From Artemisia argyi (Eukaryota > Streptophyta > Magnoliopsida > Asterales > Asteraceae), in the NCBI GenBank assembly GCA_030686995.1, contig CM060691.1, positions 64,283,853 to 64,347,852 of the forward strand: DNA of 64,000 nucleotides, given 5' to 3'. Shown piece after piece: positions 10,673-23,712 of the stretch. Both the position numbers and the translations under genes were made by a program. Below the pieces are notes generated by a model. That model saw only the letters and a program-made list of their open reading frames with translations, did not search any database and was not told where the DNA came from. Within the stretch, counting starts at the first letter, position 1. Each line of letters opens with the position of its first letter.

Positions 10673-13600
10673 TGATGTGTGCTTTTTCACACATCCTTTT
10701 TAGACCAAAATCAGACCAAATACACCAAATACTAACCAAATATGCCAAGAGAATGCGTGTTTTTTTATTTGTGTATGTGCAGGTACGGATATGTGAAAAA
10801 TGAACAAAGACAAAGCCAAAACTGACAAAAACGAGCACGAGAATGGAAAAAGGTCAAAAGCCGGAGCCGGGGAAGCAAAATGATCAAAGAAAGCTCATAA
10901 TTTCATTAAAAGTGCTCAGAGATTCATCAAAGTTACACATTTAGTCCCTGGATAAAGTTTGGAGAGATTGGCAATTTTAGTCCTTGTACTTTCAGATATT
11001 TACAAAAATGATCCCTTGAAGAATATTCGAAGAAAAGACAAAATTGGTCCTTCATAAATCAAAGAATGGCAATTCAAACCCTTGGAAGAAACTTTGGAAG
11101 AATAACAGTTTCAGCCCTCACACTTTTCATAATTACAATATTGGTCCTTAATATTACTACTACTAAACCAAATTTACAACCGGATCCCATAATAATAATA
11201 ACCCAACAATCCCAAGCCCAAAAGTTAAACACAGCCCACCACCCTTAACCTTTACCCAGTCCAAACATTTAACCCAGTCAAACCCATCTCACAAACCCGG
11301 TCAACCCTTATATTGATAATTCCCAAATCAAATAACCCACCCCTTATTTTACCCCCAAAATCCCAGAATTACTGTTTCATGAACCCTAGAAAACACTCAC
11401 GCCCAATTACCCCGTGTGGGTAATAATTAACGAATGATGAGGTTTTCTAGAAGCTGCACATGTCAGGATACGTTAGGGAATTACACGTGGTAAAATAGAA
11501 TTTCACACGGAGGATCGGTCTACATCAATGAATCAATCCAAGGGTTGAAATACAAGGATTAGGGACCAAGGCGTATCTGAGGGCTCATATTCGTCCAAAG
11601 AAACACAAATTTCTTTTAGAACAATGACGTGGAAACCTAGAAGCTTCACCCAAGCTCCCATCCTCAAGTATAAATACCCCCCCCCCCCTCGTCCATCACA
11701 GTTAGGGTGTGTAGATTTCTAGTATTATTTAGTTTTCTGTCTTAAGTTTCATTGTAATTTTCCTTTCCAAAAATATTGTACTCATTTTATTATTAATATA
11801 ATTCAAGTTTCTTTTAATCTCAGCTTATTGTTTCAAATTCCTTTTAGCTTATTGTTGTTATTTACTCATTAGTAGCTTTAATTGTTAGCTTAAATTTCTA
11901 TCTTACATTACTGTTTTATCTAAAATCAAAAATCCAAAAAAAAAAAAAAAAATCAGAAAAAAATAAAAATATTGTCTAAATTTCTTATTTAAGTTTAAAA
12001 CTAGTTTTGTTCTGTTTCTATAAACTCATATCAACTAATTAATAGCTTTTGTGAGCTTATTTGGTCATTTAAATCTCAAATAAACAATAGTCAACAAAAG
12101 TCAACTGGTTAAGCTTATTACAAGCACAACTTATTTGGAGTATAAGGCAGCCAGGAGGAGCCTTGGCTTGTCAAAAGACAGGCTAACATAGTGATCCCCC
12201 TCTGTTTGAGCTAAGGGGGTTTGGATTTGTAAGTTCTTACATCATTTTCAATTTAATCTTGCATCAGTTTAGTTTTAGTAGTGTAGCTTGATCATACTAG
12301 CTTATTTCTGTTTATTCTGATATAGTAGCTTTAGTATCATTTAGATTTTGCATTTGGATTGTAGTTTGTGTTACTGTTTCATTGGCTATCTTTGGTATCT
12401 ATTTTTAGTTGCTTTTGAGATCTGTGTTACTAACATGTTTTTGACCTCTGAGATCTGATTTCTGAAGTGCATTTGGTAATTTTGGGTTATATTAGTAACA
12501 TATTTTAAGGATTGGATATATATTGGTTAGATCTGTGGTGGTATTTAGTTGAAACAGTCATATAAAGAGTGTTTGGATCAGAGAGGTTGGCTGGTATTTC
12601 TGTTGTTTCAGAGGCTGTAGTTGGTTTAGATGCTTCACTTAGGATACAATTAGACTTAGTCAAGCATTACTTAGTAGGTTATTTCATAGAAAAAGTCAAA
12701 ATAACTTTTCATTAGTCATATCAGTTAGTAACTTCGAATTTTTAGTTGCATTATCTCAATTAGTAGTCGCATTAGTTAAAGTTTTAGCATAATCCACTCA
12801 TTTATTAGTTCAATAAAACATTTACAGTGAGATTTCAACATTCAAAACTCAATTTACTCAAAATAACTTTGAAAACAAAAAGTCAAAATAGTTTCAAATC
12901 AGATTTTAACCAAAACTTTGTGAGAGGCTGTAGGATTCAATACTTGTTGGAAATTCTTTTGGTTTGCTGTGTTGGGAAGTTTGGAAGTCAGGAAAACTAA
13001 TCAAGAAGAACATTTCAGTTTGTAACTCATTTTCTTATTGTATAAGTGGTTTTAAGTTGACAGTTTGAGCCTAATCATACCCTGTGCATCAGTTTTGGTA
13101 AATCTTCTAAGCAACATTTAGGTTATTAAAGTGGGTTAGGATTCAGTTTTATTGGTGAATTTTTGTTCTCAGAAAGTAGGAGTGTGATTTGCCCCCATAA
13201 GCTTTCATTTCTGAGCTTTTTATGTCAGCTTATTTGGTCTTATAAGCTGAGTAGTTAAGCATAGTTTCTGTTTTCTAGAATCAGGCCTGCAATTCAGATA
13301 TAGTGTCTCATACTTGTGGATTGTGATTGATTTAAGTTCAAATATACTTGTAGTTTCTGTTTCAATTAAATTTTTCCCTCTGCTTATTCTGTCTTGCTTA
13401 TTTGCGCATTCATCTTGTGCTTATTTCAACTGTTTGATCTATAACCTGTTTTCTTGAGTGCTTCTTGGTTTAAAATTTGTTCATCTGAGCTTCTTTTAGT
13501 CCAAATATCATTTGTCAAAAGTTTGGTCAACCTTGGTCAACTGTGCTTATAAATAAGCACTTTATTCCCAACTGATTTCAAAGCAAACAGTAGCTACAGT

Positions 13601-14468
13601 GCTCATTCTTCATTTTCAAATTTTTCCTAAGTTTATAATAATATTTTAGAATTTCCCTGAATTTTTCATATTTTTCCAAGTTGATTTGCTATTTTTCTTA
13701 TTTTATTTTCATTTTTATTCACTTTTTAATTACTAAAAAATTTTAAAAAATCAGAAAAAGCCTAGAGAAATCCAAAAATATTTTAGAAATTTATTTTCAT
13801 TTATTTTAGAATTTTAGAAATTTATTTTGCATTTTTCCCATTTATTTTGAATTCAATTTGAATTTTTAATTAGATTTAATAGTTTTTAATTCCCAAAAAT
13901 TATACAAAAAGCCAAAAAAAAAAAAAAAAAACGAGTTTTTAGTTTTAAAATTAGTTTTAGTTATTTTATAATTTTCAAAATTTATTTTTCATTTTTCTCA
14001 TCTTATTTGCATTTTCTTTTAATTTTTAATTAGATTAATTAGTTTTTAATTCATAAAAAATAAATAAAAAGTCAAAAAAATATTTTTCTTTTTCTTAAAA
14101 TTTTCTTTTATCATTTTTAACTTTTCAAAATTATTTTCAAGTCCGTAGGACTAGTGCTGAAAATTCGTGTTTTATTTTGTACGTTAACGTTTAATTTACA
14201 TTTAAATTTACGTTTTCGATTTTACATAACGTTTTTTGTTTAATTTCTTGAATTACATGCTTAAGTGATTATTTGTGCTTCATTTGCTATTTCATTATCA
14301 TAATCTCATCAAAATCACTTTTTACCACTTTCACGACACGTTTCACAAATCAGGAATTGAGAATTCCATTCACCCTTCACACGGACTAGGACCTCGGGTT
14401 ATCCGTATTTCTTTGCGGATCTCTTGAGTAATACTATACTATATATAACTTGATGTTCTCACGAATCA
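10673..14468 (+). mobile_element. Athila-like solo LTR (3.8 kb)
   Basis: It starts TGATGTGTGC followed by the self-complementary partner CACACATC, the same design as the Athila LTR end here (TGATGAGTGC..CACTCATC). It ends ACGAATCA, comparable to the Athila ..CCAATCA. Length is close to the 3.55-3.58 kb of the intact element. Internal blocks are shared in kind: 'tagtccctgg..' phrases near the start, AATAAGCTT-like motifs, long A/T-rich interior, and CGTAAACGT-like motifs near the end. Flanks TATAA (10668-10672) and TACAA (14469-14473) fit a target duplication with one change. No primer site follows. Orientation is opposite to the intact Athila. Confidence 0.7.
11670..11677 (+). promoter_or_regulatory. 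Probable LTR TATA box
   Basis: TATAAATA is followed at once by a run of 11 C residues and then a T/C-rich stretch. The position inside the LTR and the orientation fit a U3/R promoter for the solo LTR. Confidence 0.5.
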
Positions 14469-14585
14469 TACAAGCTTTTAATTATAATTATTTAATTCGA
14501 TTTGTTGTTTATGACCTTATTTGATTTTGTTGGGATGAACTTATTAATTTATTATCCCAGCTTATGAGCTTATTTGATTTCACAG

Positions 14586-14762
14586 GTTCGTCGGCTTGGA
14601 CAGGCTACGAAATTTTCGAGACAGGAAATGACAGGTCGTCTTGATGCTCCTGTTGTGCTTCCTCATAGTGTCATGCTTTTTGTAAATCTGATGCTCAATG
14701 ATGATGAAGATATATTTGTACCCAAATCAACTTACTTTAAAAATCAAATTCTTATGATATAA
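14586..14762 (+). other. Exon-like open stretch, unidentified
   Basis: A polypyrimidine stretch and TTTCACAG acceptor precede an open frame beginning VRRLGQATKFSRQEMTGRLD and continuing through APVVLPHSVML. The frame is clearly less AT-rich than its surroundings. No domain was recognised. It could be a surviving exon of the gene whose 5' part lies at 10207-10672, with the solo LTR sitting in its intron. Confidence 0.3.
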
Positions 14763-14913
14763 ACCAGACCACAGTTGTTTAGAACATGAATTATCTATGC
14801 TCAACTGTAAATTTATTGGTCAATGACCGTAGAAAAATTAGTATAATAGATACACATTTTCTACAGATCTTTACTGTTTCTGAAGATTGTGCTTCTATTT
14901 GTTTATTTTGCAG

Positions 14914-14979
14914 GATTATGTAGCGCCAAGATGGTATACGACTCCTGAACTATCCAGATGGTTTTATCAAAAGGAATAG
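14914..14979 (+). pseudogene. Possible protein-kinase activation-loop exon fragment
   Basis: After TTTTGCAG the frame reads DYVAPRWYTTPELSRWFYQK and then stops. The spacing matches the Y-V-x-x-R-W-Y-x-x-P-E-L segment (activation loop into the APE motif) of eukaryotic kinases such as plant TDY-class MAP kinases. Only about 21 codons survive and no other kinase motif was found nearby, so chance resemblance cannot be excluded. Confidence 0.35.
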
Positions 14980-15156
14980 CCCACGAGGGTATATTGTCTA
15001 TCAAGAGTCATGACCATGTTCTCTAATGAAATGTTTAACCGATCCAAACATGCTAATCATGTTAAAAAATGCAAATTGTTTAAGGAAATGCAATATCGTT
15101 TCGTTAACTATTTTTTAGTGCTTTTTGATTCCCGTCCTAAGGATTGAATAGTTTAA

Positions 15157-15306
15157 GAGCTAGCGGGGAAACTAACCAAGGCTGCAGCAGCAGAGGGTGA
15201 AGCATTTGCAGCTTATATAATGGATGAGCTACGGAAAATCATAAGTTCTGAAGTTAAACGCCTAAAAATGGAATTTGAAGAACAATCAGTTTCTTACGGC
15301 TTCAAG
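15157..15306 (+). other. Exon-like 50-codon open stretch, unidentified
   Basis: An open frame begins ELAGKLTKAAAAEGEAF and continues into a charged, probably helical stretch (LRKIISSEVKRLKMEFEEQ), ending at TTCAAG/GTTCAT, which can serve as a splice donor. The amphipathic Lys/Glu pattern suggests a coiled coil. I do not recognise the family. Confidence 0.35.
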
Positions 15307-15777
15307 GTTCATCTATTTATTTTAACCTTATTATCTATGACTAGGTAATGTAACTGTCCAATGTCGGTCGGGTCTGAATGTGTTGAAACAGGTACAAAAC
15401 TTTTAACTATGTAATATCTTTTGATTATTTCAAATACGTTTGCAAATATTTAGTTATAAGCAGATAACCTGAAAAAAAATAAACAGTCTCATTGATGCAT
15501 TATATTGAATTCAATTTGTGAGTGTTCTGCCCATCGTTCAAAGATCTCGCAGATTTATTGTGAATTTTCCTTTATTAAGAAAGAAGCACATAATGGAGTT
15601 GATATTGTAATATATATCTATTATGAATTTCGCTATATTAGACTGAACCACATGAAGATAAATTATGATATATTTTGTGAACGTCCTCTCCTGCCCTTCA
15701 CTCTATTATGTGCTTCTTGAGTTCAAATCGTCAGAACATACCAGACTTATAATAAACCATATAGTTTTTGGGCTTAT

Positions 15778-18700
15778 TGATTGGCTCCAAACGGTCAACC
15801 TAAATTGACCAGGGAATGGTCAACAAGGTCAAACAGCCTAGAGTCAATGCTCCGCGGAATATAGTGGTTTCCCCGGGTCGTTATGTCCCGACGAGGTGTG
15901 ATGGTTAATAAACGGCTTTGTGATCGGGTGAATTTGGACAGGAAAAGGTTTGTGAGTGATTAAACTAGGGAATCTACAAAGAAATACCTTAAACAAGCTA
16001 AAAAGATGATTATGTGAAAGTTAGATACTTAAAAACTCTTGAAATCTAAAAACGCGTACGTTTACGTTTTAAATAACGTAAACGTACAAAATAAAACATA
16101 AAAACTGAAATCTGAAAACACCCAGGGGGTGAAAATGACTTTTTTACAAACTAAAAGATAAAAGAAAATTTTTAGAAAATTAAAATGTATTTTTACACTA
16201 ATTAATTATTTAATATTAATTAATTACTTATTAATACTAATTATTAATATTTAAAACACTTAAATACAATATAATATTAATTAAATACTAGAAAAATGAA
16301 AATAAAATTTCTAAAATTATAAAATAACTAAATACTAATTTTAAAATTAAAAATAAGTATTTTTGTCTTTTTGTGATTTTTCTATTAATTAATTACTAAT
16401 TAATTATTAATAAATTAACTAATTAAACTATTTTAAATTATAAAAATTAGTAAATGAACATTAAAAATTCTAGAAAAAAATCCTAAAATTATATTATATT
16501 ATATAAAAGCTAGTAAATATATAAAAACTAGGTCTTGCTTAATAAAAACTAATTATGCTATTTAAAACTTAATTATTAATTAATAATTAATAAAACTAAT
16601 ATTAATTCTAATAAATACTAAATGATAAAATAAAAATCTAAAAAATTTACTAAAATTAATTTACTATAAAAGGTAATTAATAAAAATATAAAAAAGCTAA
16701 GTACTTAATAAAAATTTAAAAACTGAAAATTAAAATTTAAATAAAATTAAATAGGAACTATCACTTGAAATTAATTTTTGATTTTCTGGAATTTTATTTT
16801 GGAAACTTGTTTTACACCTAAAATTGGAAAACTTTTGTAAAAACAAACGTGGTGGAACTCAAAAATAAGCACAACAAATGCTTATTTATTGGACAGTTGA
16901 CTTTGATCAACTGTCTAAGCTATAAGCTTGATATAAGCTTTGAGCTGAGAAACCAGGTGTGGACTTGGGTTTGAACAAGTTGAGAGATTGGAAATAAGCT
17001 AATACAAACCAAAAGAATACCCTGAATAAGCAATAAGTAGTGAAATAAGCTAATTGAGCATCTTGCTCAACTCAGAAAAAGGGACAAAGTTGGTGACTGT
17101 CTAGGGGGCCCACTAGGATGATTGGGGGCACAAGCCTGGGTGCATTGGAAAGCCACTCACCTAGGGAGTTCAAAGAACCAAGGTGTGAACCATGGGGCCC
17201 ACAGATGTGCTCAGGAGAGACCCTGGAAGTGGGAGTGTTGGGCTGAGTGTATGTGTAGCAGGGCATGACATTGCCCTGCAGGCTACTTTGATCAGGTGTG
17301 GACAACAAAATAAAAATCATAAAAATGAAATGACCATGGGATATCAAAGATGAGGTGGTAGACTACACACACAAGAAATTTCACAGTCTAAATCAACACA
17401 CAAAAATCATATAAATTCTTGGAACTTTTGTAAAAATCTGAAAAACATGCACATTTGACTTTTCATATGAACTAGCACTTTTGACTTTGGTGGATTTCTA
17501 CTTGATCCTACATACTAAATAAGTTATAACAAGCTATAATAAAGCTACTCTAAGCTAAATGTATCAATTATAAGCTAATAGGGTGGGTTTGAGGTCTCAC
17601 AGCCCCAACAGTTAACTGTTGGAGGCTTTGGAGTGTGATTTTGACTTTTCTGCTATTAAAGTCCCAAGTTAATGGTCAAATTGACTCTATTGACCTAATG
17701 TGACTGTATTAGAACCATAAACAACAACACACACCTTCAAGAACACAGATCATAGGCTTAAACCAAACACCCCTTATGGTTCACTGTTTGATGGTTTTCA
17801 AAGCAGACATACAACTTAAACATTAAACATGAAATCTAATATTATATTAACACTAAATAAACATAAAGGAACCGAAAAAACGCTAAAGTACCTTGGCTAC
17901 AGTAAATTACAAACATTTATGAAAAGTGCTTACAGTTGGTTTCCAAGTGAACTTCAAACCAAGAACATGTATACAAACCTAACCTACAGCCTCCCTGAGG
18001 CATTAATACCATATAACTCCAGAATCCATCCAACTTCTTGCTTCAAATTGCCTTGAAAACTGATTTTTATTTTTTATTTATTTATTTGGAATTTTGATGA
18101 ATTATTGATGAAACACAATCACACTTGTTTCACTACCTTGAAAGCTTATAAAAACCTGTATTTAAGCTTAATGGAACTAGTTGAATCTCTAACTAAAAAC
18201 TTTTAACATCATTTGAAACAACTTGAGATTTTGAGTGAAATTGGACAAAAACTAAATTCAACTGAAGATACTTTAATTGATGCTTGAAATGAGTTTATAA
18301 TACACTGAAAATAATTATTACAACAATTTTAAGCTAGGAATTACACTAGGGAAGTGGAATTTATAAAAACAACATTAAGACTAATTTTCTAAACTACTAC
18401 TACTCTCATATCCCTTCATTCTTCATTTCTCTTGACTTTTATAACCCCTGGAGACCATCTCTGACTTTCCCACTTCAATCTTGGCCGTAGGATAGCTTCA
18501 TTTGATCTCAGCCATTCAAATGCGTTTTGGCGCCAAATTGTGTTTTGGCAGATGTAGTGGATTTTGGTGAGAATTTAATGAGGAGGGGGGATGTATGGGT
18601 GTAGGTGAGGTAATATTAATGAGGGTTGGTGGTAAAGTTGAGGTTGGAGGGGGGGGGGGGGACATTTCCTGGTTTTGCGCTGGGTGTTGGTGGAAGAAGG

Positions 18701-19356
18701 AGGGTCAAAGGGTTGTTTGACCCTTTGTTGACCGTTTGACCCTGCGTTGGGTTATTATAAAAACGGGAGTTGGGCTGGGCTTTGTGGTGGACTGGATCAT
18801 GGCTTTGGTTTGGGATGGGAATTGGAATTGGTATTATTAATAAGGGTCCGGATGGTTTGTAAGTTAACAAGGACCAACTTTGTAATTTTACCAAACATGA
18901 AGGACTGAAAGTGTAATTTTCCAAATTGCTTCCAATGACCAAAAATGTTATAAATCCAAAGTCAAAAGACCATTTTTGCCATTTTCCAATTTTCAAAATT
19001 TCCCAGGGATCTATTTTGCCATTTTTGAATTCTTAGGGACCAAACTTGTAATTTTGGAAAACTTATTACCCAAGTGTAATTTTTTATGATTTTTGACTTT
19101 CAAAACCTTGGGTTGACTTTTCCTTTCAAAATAAATGCATAGGGACTAAATTTGACAAGTTTTGAAACTTTGGGGACTGAAACTGCCAATATTGCAAACT
19201 TTGTACGTTTTTTCTTTGTTTTTGCACATTTTGCATTTAAAACACATAAAACACAATCCCTGGGATAATTTAAGTATTTTGATATCTTTTTTATTGTTTT
19301 TGTATATTTTGGCAGTTTAAATATGTCAAAAACGATGAGTGTTTGAGTACTCATCA
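15778..19356 (-). repeat. Athila 3' LTR (3579 bp)
   Basis: Near-identical to 26322-29874. The stretch adjoining the flank differs at about ten positions in the first 365 aligned bases, and other stretches differ less. A poly-G run near 18649 is longer than its counterpart at about 29190, and a short block near 18720 (a second 'tttgaccct' copy) is absent from the other LTR. Small ORFs inside it are not conserved protein families. Confidence 0.95.
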
Positions 19357-19366
19357 ATCCCCCATA
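19357..19366 (-). other. Athila polypurine tract
   Basis: On the minus strand the sequence directly upstream of the 3' LTR reads TATGGGGGAT, a purine-rich tract of the kind that primes plus-strand synthesis. Confidence 0.75.
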
Positions 19367-20211
19367 CTAAACTATTGCTAGTCCCTAGCAATCTTTTTAG
19401 AAAACTTAATGGATTTTAAACTCTTTACCAAAAGCCATCACTTCTGGAGTAGCCAGGTGTAAGAACTGTGGCACACCTGATAGCCGTGTGATTTTGAGCA
19501 AACCACCAGCTTTCAACGGATTTGTTTAGTCTTTACCTAGAGCCGTTTGCTCCTGGACTAGCCAACTCTTGATGGACCTAGTCAACATATTGGTGAGCTG
19601 ATTACCAATTATGGATTTTCCACGGCCTTTACCACAAGCCATAATCTTGCGGGCTAGCCAACTCATTCACTTTATGGGATATGGGGAGTTGAGGAACCAT
19701 ACAATTTTGGGCAAATTGCAAGCCGCCAACGGATTTGAGTTATCTTTACCAAGAGCCGTTTGCTCCTGGATTAGCCAATCCCTTTGTTAGTTAGACCTGG
19801 CGGACTGATTACCACAAAAATTTTGAAATAAAGTGAAAAATTTTTGAAAATTTTGGCCAAAAATGGGGGTATTAGAAGATATTTTGATAAAATTCGCTAG
19901 AATTTTCCCCCCACACTTAGAAATGAATATTATCCTCAATATTCAAAGTCCCAGCTATTATGCCGACTCTTTGAACGTAAAAAGCCAAGATTCGAATCTA
20001 ACTGTGGAAATACCAAATTTCACTTTATTTCTATATATACACATTTTTTTTGAACTTTATATACATATATACATTTTTTCAAACAGCGGGGGGTTGGCCA
20101 TTCCCCCACACTAGGTGGTAGAAAATAGAAAGAATCAGAGATACGGGTGAAAACCCGTATTGTGCTATTGTTTTTGTTCATCGAGTCGCTAGCTTGACTC
20201 GATCCCCGAAT
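19367..20211 (-). other. Athila 3' untranslated region
   Basis: Non-coding stretch between the end of pol and the PPT. On the plus strand it contains repeated phrases (AGCCGTTTGCTCCTGGA at about 19540 and again near 19757; related 'gccaactc' blocks), so it is partly internally repetitive. No env-like reading frame is visible. Confidence 0.6.
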
Positions 20212-22443
20212 TCAATTGTCCTTGGGGAAAGTTTGGAGATCCGGGACAACCATGGATGGTATGTCCTCTCCAAAGTAATGTTTCAACCGATGTTCATTCA
20301 CTTTGAAATTAGGACCGTCATTTTGAGATAATTCGACGGTGCCATAAGGATAAACCTTAGCGATAGTGAATGGACCAGTCCATCGGGTTTTGAGCTTTCC
20401 CGAGAAGATCTAGAGTCTAGAATTGAAAAGAAGGACTCGATCACCAACGTTGAAAATGCGGTTCTTGATTTTGGAGTCATGAATCTTCTTTGTCTTTTCT
20501 TTGTAGATCAAAGAGTTCTCGTAAGCTTGATCACGAAGTTCGTTTAATTCATTTAGTTGAACTTTTCTATGATCACCCGCCGTTTTGAGGTCAAAATTGG
20601 CATGCTTGAGAGCCCAATAGGCTTTATGCTCAAGCTCGATCGGAAGATGGCACGCTTTCCCGTACACAAGTTTATAAGGCGTACACCCAATGGGTGTTTT
20701 ATAAGCCGTACGGAAAGCCCAAAGTGCATCATCTAGTTTATCCGACCACGATGCACGATTTTCACCTACAGTTCTTTCTAAAAAAATTTTTATGCCCCGA
20801 TTGGAAACTTCGACTTGTCCACTCGTTTGTGGGTGATACGCAGTAGAAAAACGGTGAGTTACACCGTACTTTTGCATGAATTTGTCAAATTTGTCATTAC
20901 AGAAGTGCGTACCACGATCACTAATAATAGCACGTGGAGTTCCGAATCGGGCAAAAAGAGCTTTTAGGAATTTCACAACTACTCGGGCATCATTTGTGGG
21001 TAAAGCTTTCGCTTCAACCCATTTTGACAAGTAGTCAACTGCCACGAGTATGTATTTGTTGCCGTGAGAGGACGGAAATGGCCCCATAAAGTCGATGCCC
21101 CAGATATCAAAAATTTCACAAACTTGAATTGCATTCTGAGGCATTTCATTCTTTTGTGAAATATTCCTGTGACGTTGACAAGCGTCACAGGATTTGACCA
21201 AATCTTGGGCATCCTTGTAGATCGAGGGCCAATAAAAGCCGGAATCAAACACCTTTTTGGCGGTGTAGTTGGGATTGTGGTGGCCCCCAGTGGGACCAGC
21301 ATGGCAAGCCTTTAAAATTTCAGCGGCTTCCTGACCATACACACATCGCCGGATTACTTGATCCGCGCATATTTTAAACAAGTAGGGGTCGTCCCAGAAG
21401 TAATGTTTTACATCTTTGAAAAATTTATTTTTTTGTTGGGACGACATCCCTTTCACAATGAAGTTACCCGCAAGATAGTTTGCAAAGTCGGCAAACCATG
21501 GGGTAATCGAGTCTCCACGAAATGAAATCGTATTGAGGGTTTCGAGAGGAAATGTTTCATTTATTTCCTTTTTCTCGAAAGCATTTTGGTGAGGGTTTTC
21601 AAGACGGGAGAGATGATCAGCAGCTAGGTTCTCAGCTCCTTTTTTATCACGAATTATGATATCATATTCCTGTAGGAGGAGAACCCAACGGAGGAGTCTC
21701 GGCTTTGCATCTTGTTTTGCAAAGAGATACTTCAAATCCGAGTGATCCGTATACACTATGCTCTTAGTCAATATTAAGTATGGCCGGAATTTTTCAAAAG
21801 CATACACCACAGCTAGTAATTCTTTTTCAGTGGTGGTGTAATGACTTTGAGCCTCGGTCATAGTCTTGCTGGCATAGTGTATAGGCTGAAAATGTTTTGT
21901 TTTGCGTTGCCCCAAGACTGCCCCTATCGCATAATCACTAGCATCACACATGAGCTCGAAGGGCAAGTCCCAATCGGGGGCAACAAGAATTGGTGCCTCG
22001 GTAAGCCTTTTCTTTAATGTTTCAAAGGCTTCGATGCACTCAGTGGAGAAGATAAAAGGAGCATCCTTTTCGAGGAGATGGGTCATAGGCCAGGCAATTT
22101 TAGAAAAATCTTGAATAAATCTACGATAGAAACCGGCATGACCCAAAAAGCTCCTAACACCTTTCACAGTCGTGGGATGAGGCAATTTTGCAATGACGTC
22201 CACTTTGGCTCGGCCAACCTCAATCCCGTTCTTTGAAATTTTATGGCCGAGGACAATGTCCTCTTTGACCATAAAGTGACTCTTCTCCCAATTTAGACAT
22301 AACTTTGTGTCTTCACAACGTTTTAGCATGCTGTCTAAATGGGAGAGACATGATTGAAACGAATCCCCAATGACCGAAAAATCGTCCATGAAGACCTCTA
22401 TAGTTTTCCCGATCATGTCAGAAAAAATGGCCATCATACATCA
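20212..22443 (-). pseudogene. Athila pol, C-terminal part: RT palm end, RNase H, integrase
   Basis: Residue numbers count from the ATG at 22437. RT motif FMDD is at 16-19. RNase H acidic residues are in CDASDYA (D165), TEKELLAV (E205), YTDHSD (D231) and DHLSR (D274). The integrase zinc finger runs H..HH..C..C about 379-420. The integrase core is D449 (WGIDFMGP), D507 (ISDRG) and E543 (GQVE), giving exactly 35 residues between the last two. All catalytic residues are kept. The open frame is broken by a TAG at 20410-20412. Beyond it the same frame continues through KTRWTGPFTI (GPY/F-type motif) to a natural stop at 20212-20214. A TGA at 22441-22443 cuts it off from the upstream part. Confidence 0.93.
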
Positions 22444-23697
22444 TTGAAACGTGCCTGGAGCATTACATAAGCCAAATGGCATACGTTTATATGCAAAAGT
22501 TCCATAGGGGCACGTAAAAGTGGTCTTTTCTTGGTCTTGCGGGTCAATGGGAATCTGAAAGTAACCCGAGAAACCATCGAGGAAGCAATAGTACTCATTC
22601 CCCGCTAATCTCTCGAGCATCTGATCCATAAAGGGCAGAGGAAAATGATCTTTACGGGTGGCGTCATTTAACTTACGATAGTCAATGCAGACACGCCAAC
22701 CCGTAACCAAACGAGTTGGAATTAACTCATTCTCCTCGTTTGTGACAACAGTAATGCCACCCTTTTTTGGAACACAGTGAATTGGGCTGACCCAAGGACT
22801 GTCCGAGATAGGGTAAATCAATCCGGCATCAAGAAGTTTTAAAACCTCTTGTTTGATAACCTTGTGAATTTTTGGATTCACCCTTCTTTGTTGTTGGACT
22901 GCAGGTTTGAAGTCGTCCTCCATTAAAATCTTGTGAGTACAAAACTCAGGGTCGATGCCCTTGATGTCGGAGAGTCGCCAAGCAATTGCTTGTTTATGAG
23001 ACTTCAAAACCTTTATAAGAGCAGCCTTTTCCTCATCACTTAAGTCTTTAGCAATTATGACGGGCAATTTATCTTCACCCTCCAGAAATGCATATTCAAG
23101 ATGAGGCGGCAAGTCCTTAAGTTCAACCTCGGGGAAGTCATCAGTTTTCTCAACATTTTTTACTTCCTCCTTATGAAGTGTTTGTGGTAGAACAGGAAGA
23201 GGAGAGGGATCTTCGTTTAATAACTTCTTAAGCAGGAGAATATCCCTCTCGGGGTCAATCTCTTGGTTATCGATTCCATCGGGAATCGAATCACTTTTGA
23301 GAAAGGCCTCAATTTCTTCTAAGATGAAGTCACTTCCCTCAAACGGAGTGAGGGAAGGAGAAGAATTGGCTATGATGGGATGAGAAGATTGAGTGAGGTT
23401 TTCACTCGAAGAATCATCAATGAAACCTAAAATCTCTTTAGCATACTCCTCAGCAGCAACATCGATGACATCAATTTGATTCACCGATTCACAATCATAA
23501 TTGGAGGAGTATCTCGAAGTTTGATTTAGGTTGAAGGTAATAGCTTCCGTCCCAACACGTAATGTGATCTCATGCTCAAATACATCGATAAGAGCGCGCC
23601 CAGTTCTAAGGAATCCCCTCCCAAGAATGAGTGGGACCCTAGAATCGGCATCAAAGTCAACAATCACAAAATCTGCCGGAAAATGGAACTTTCCCAC
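22441..23697 (-). pseudogene. Athila pol, N-terminal part: protease tail and RT
   Basis: Same frame as the downstream part. The first 60 residues complete the aspartic protease (LILGRGFLRT, the flap-distal ILG motif). A linker follows, then RT from about 250: PKIHKVIKQEV, the SPWVSPI motif, WRVCIDYRKLN, and the first catalytic Asp in FLDGFSGY (D374). The frame ends ..NAPGTFQ followed by TGA. In related elements this position is Arg in FQRCM, so a CGA to TGA transition at a CpG is the likely lesion. Confidence 0.93.
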
Positions 23698-23712
23698 TTT
23701 AACGAATACGTC

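Noticed and set aside
17072..17347. 91-codon frame in the Athila LTR, repeated at 27692-27886
   Set aside because: Present only because the LTR is duplicated; different length in the two copies and no family resemblance.
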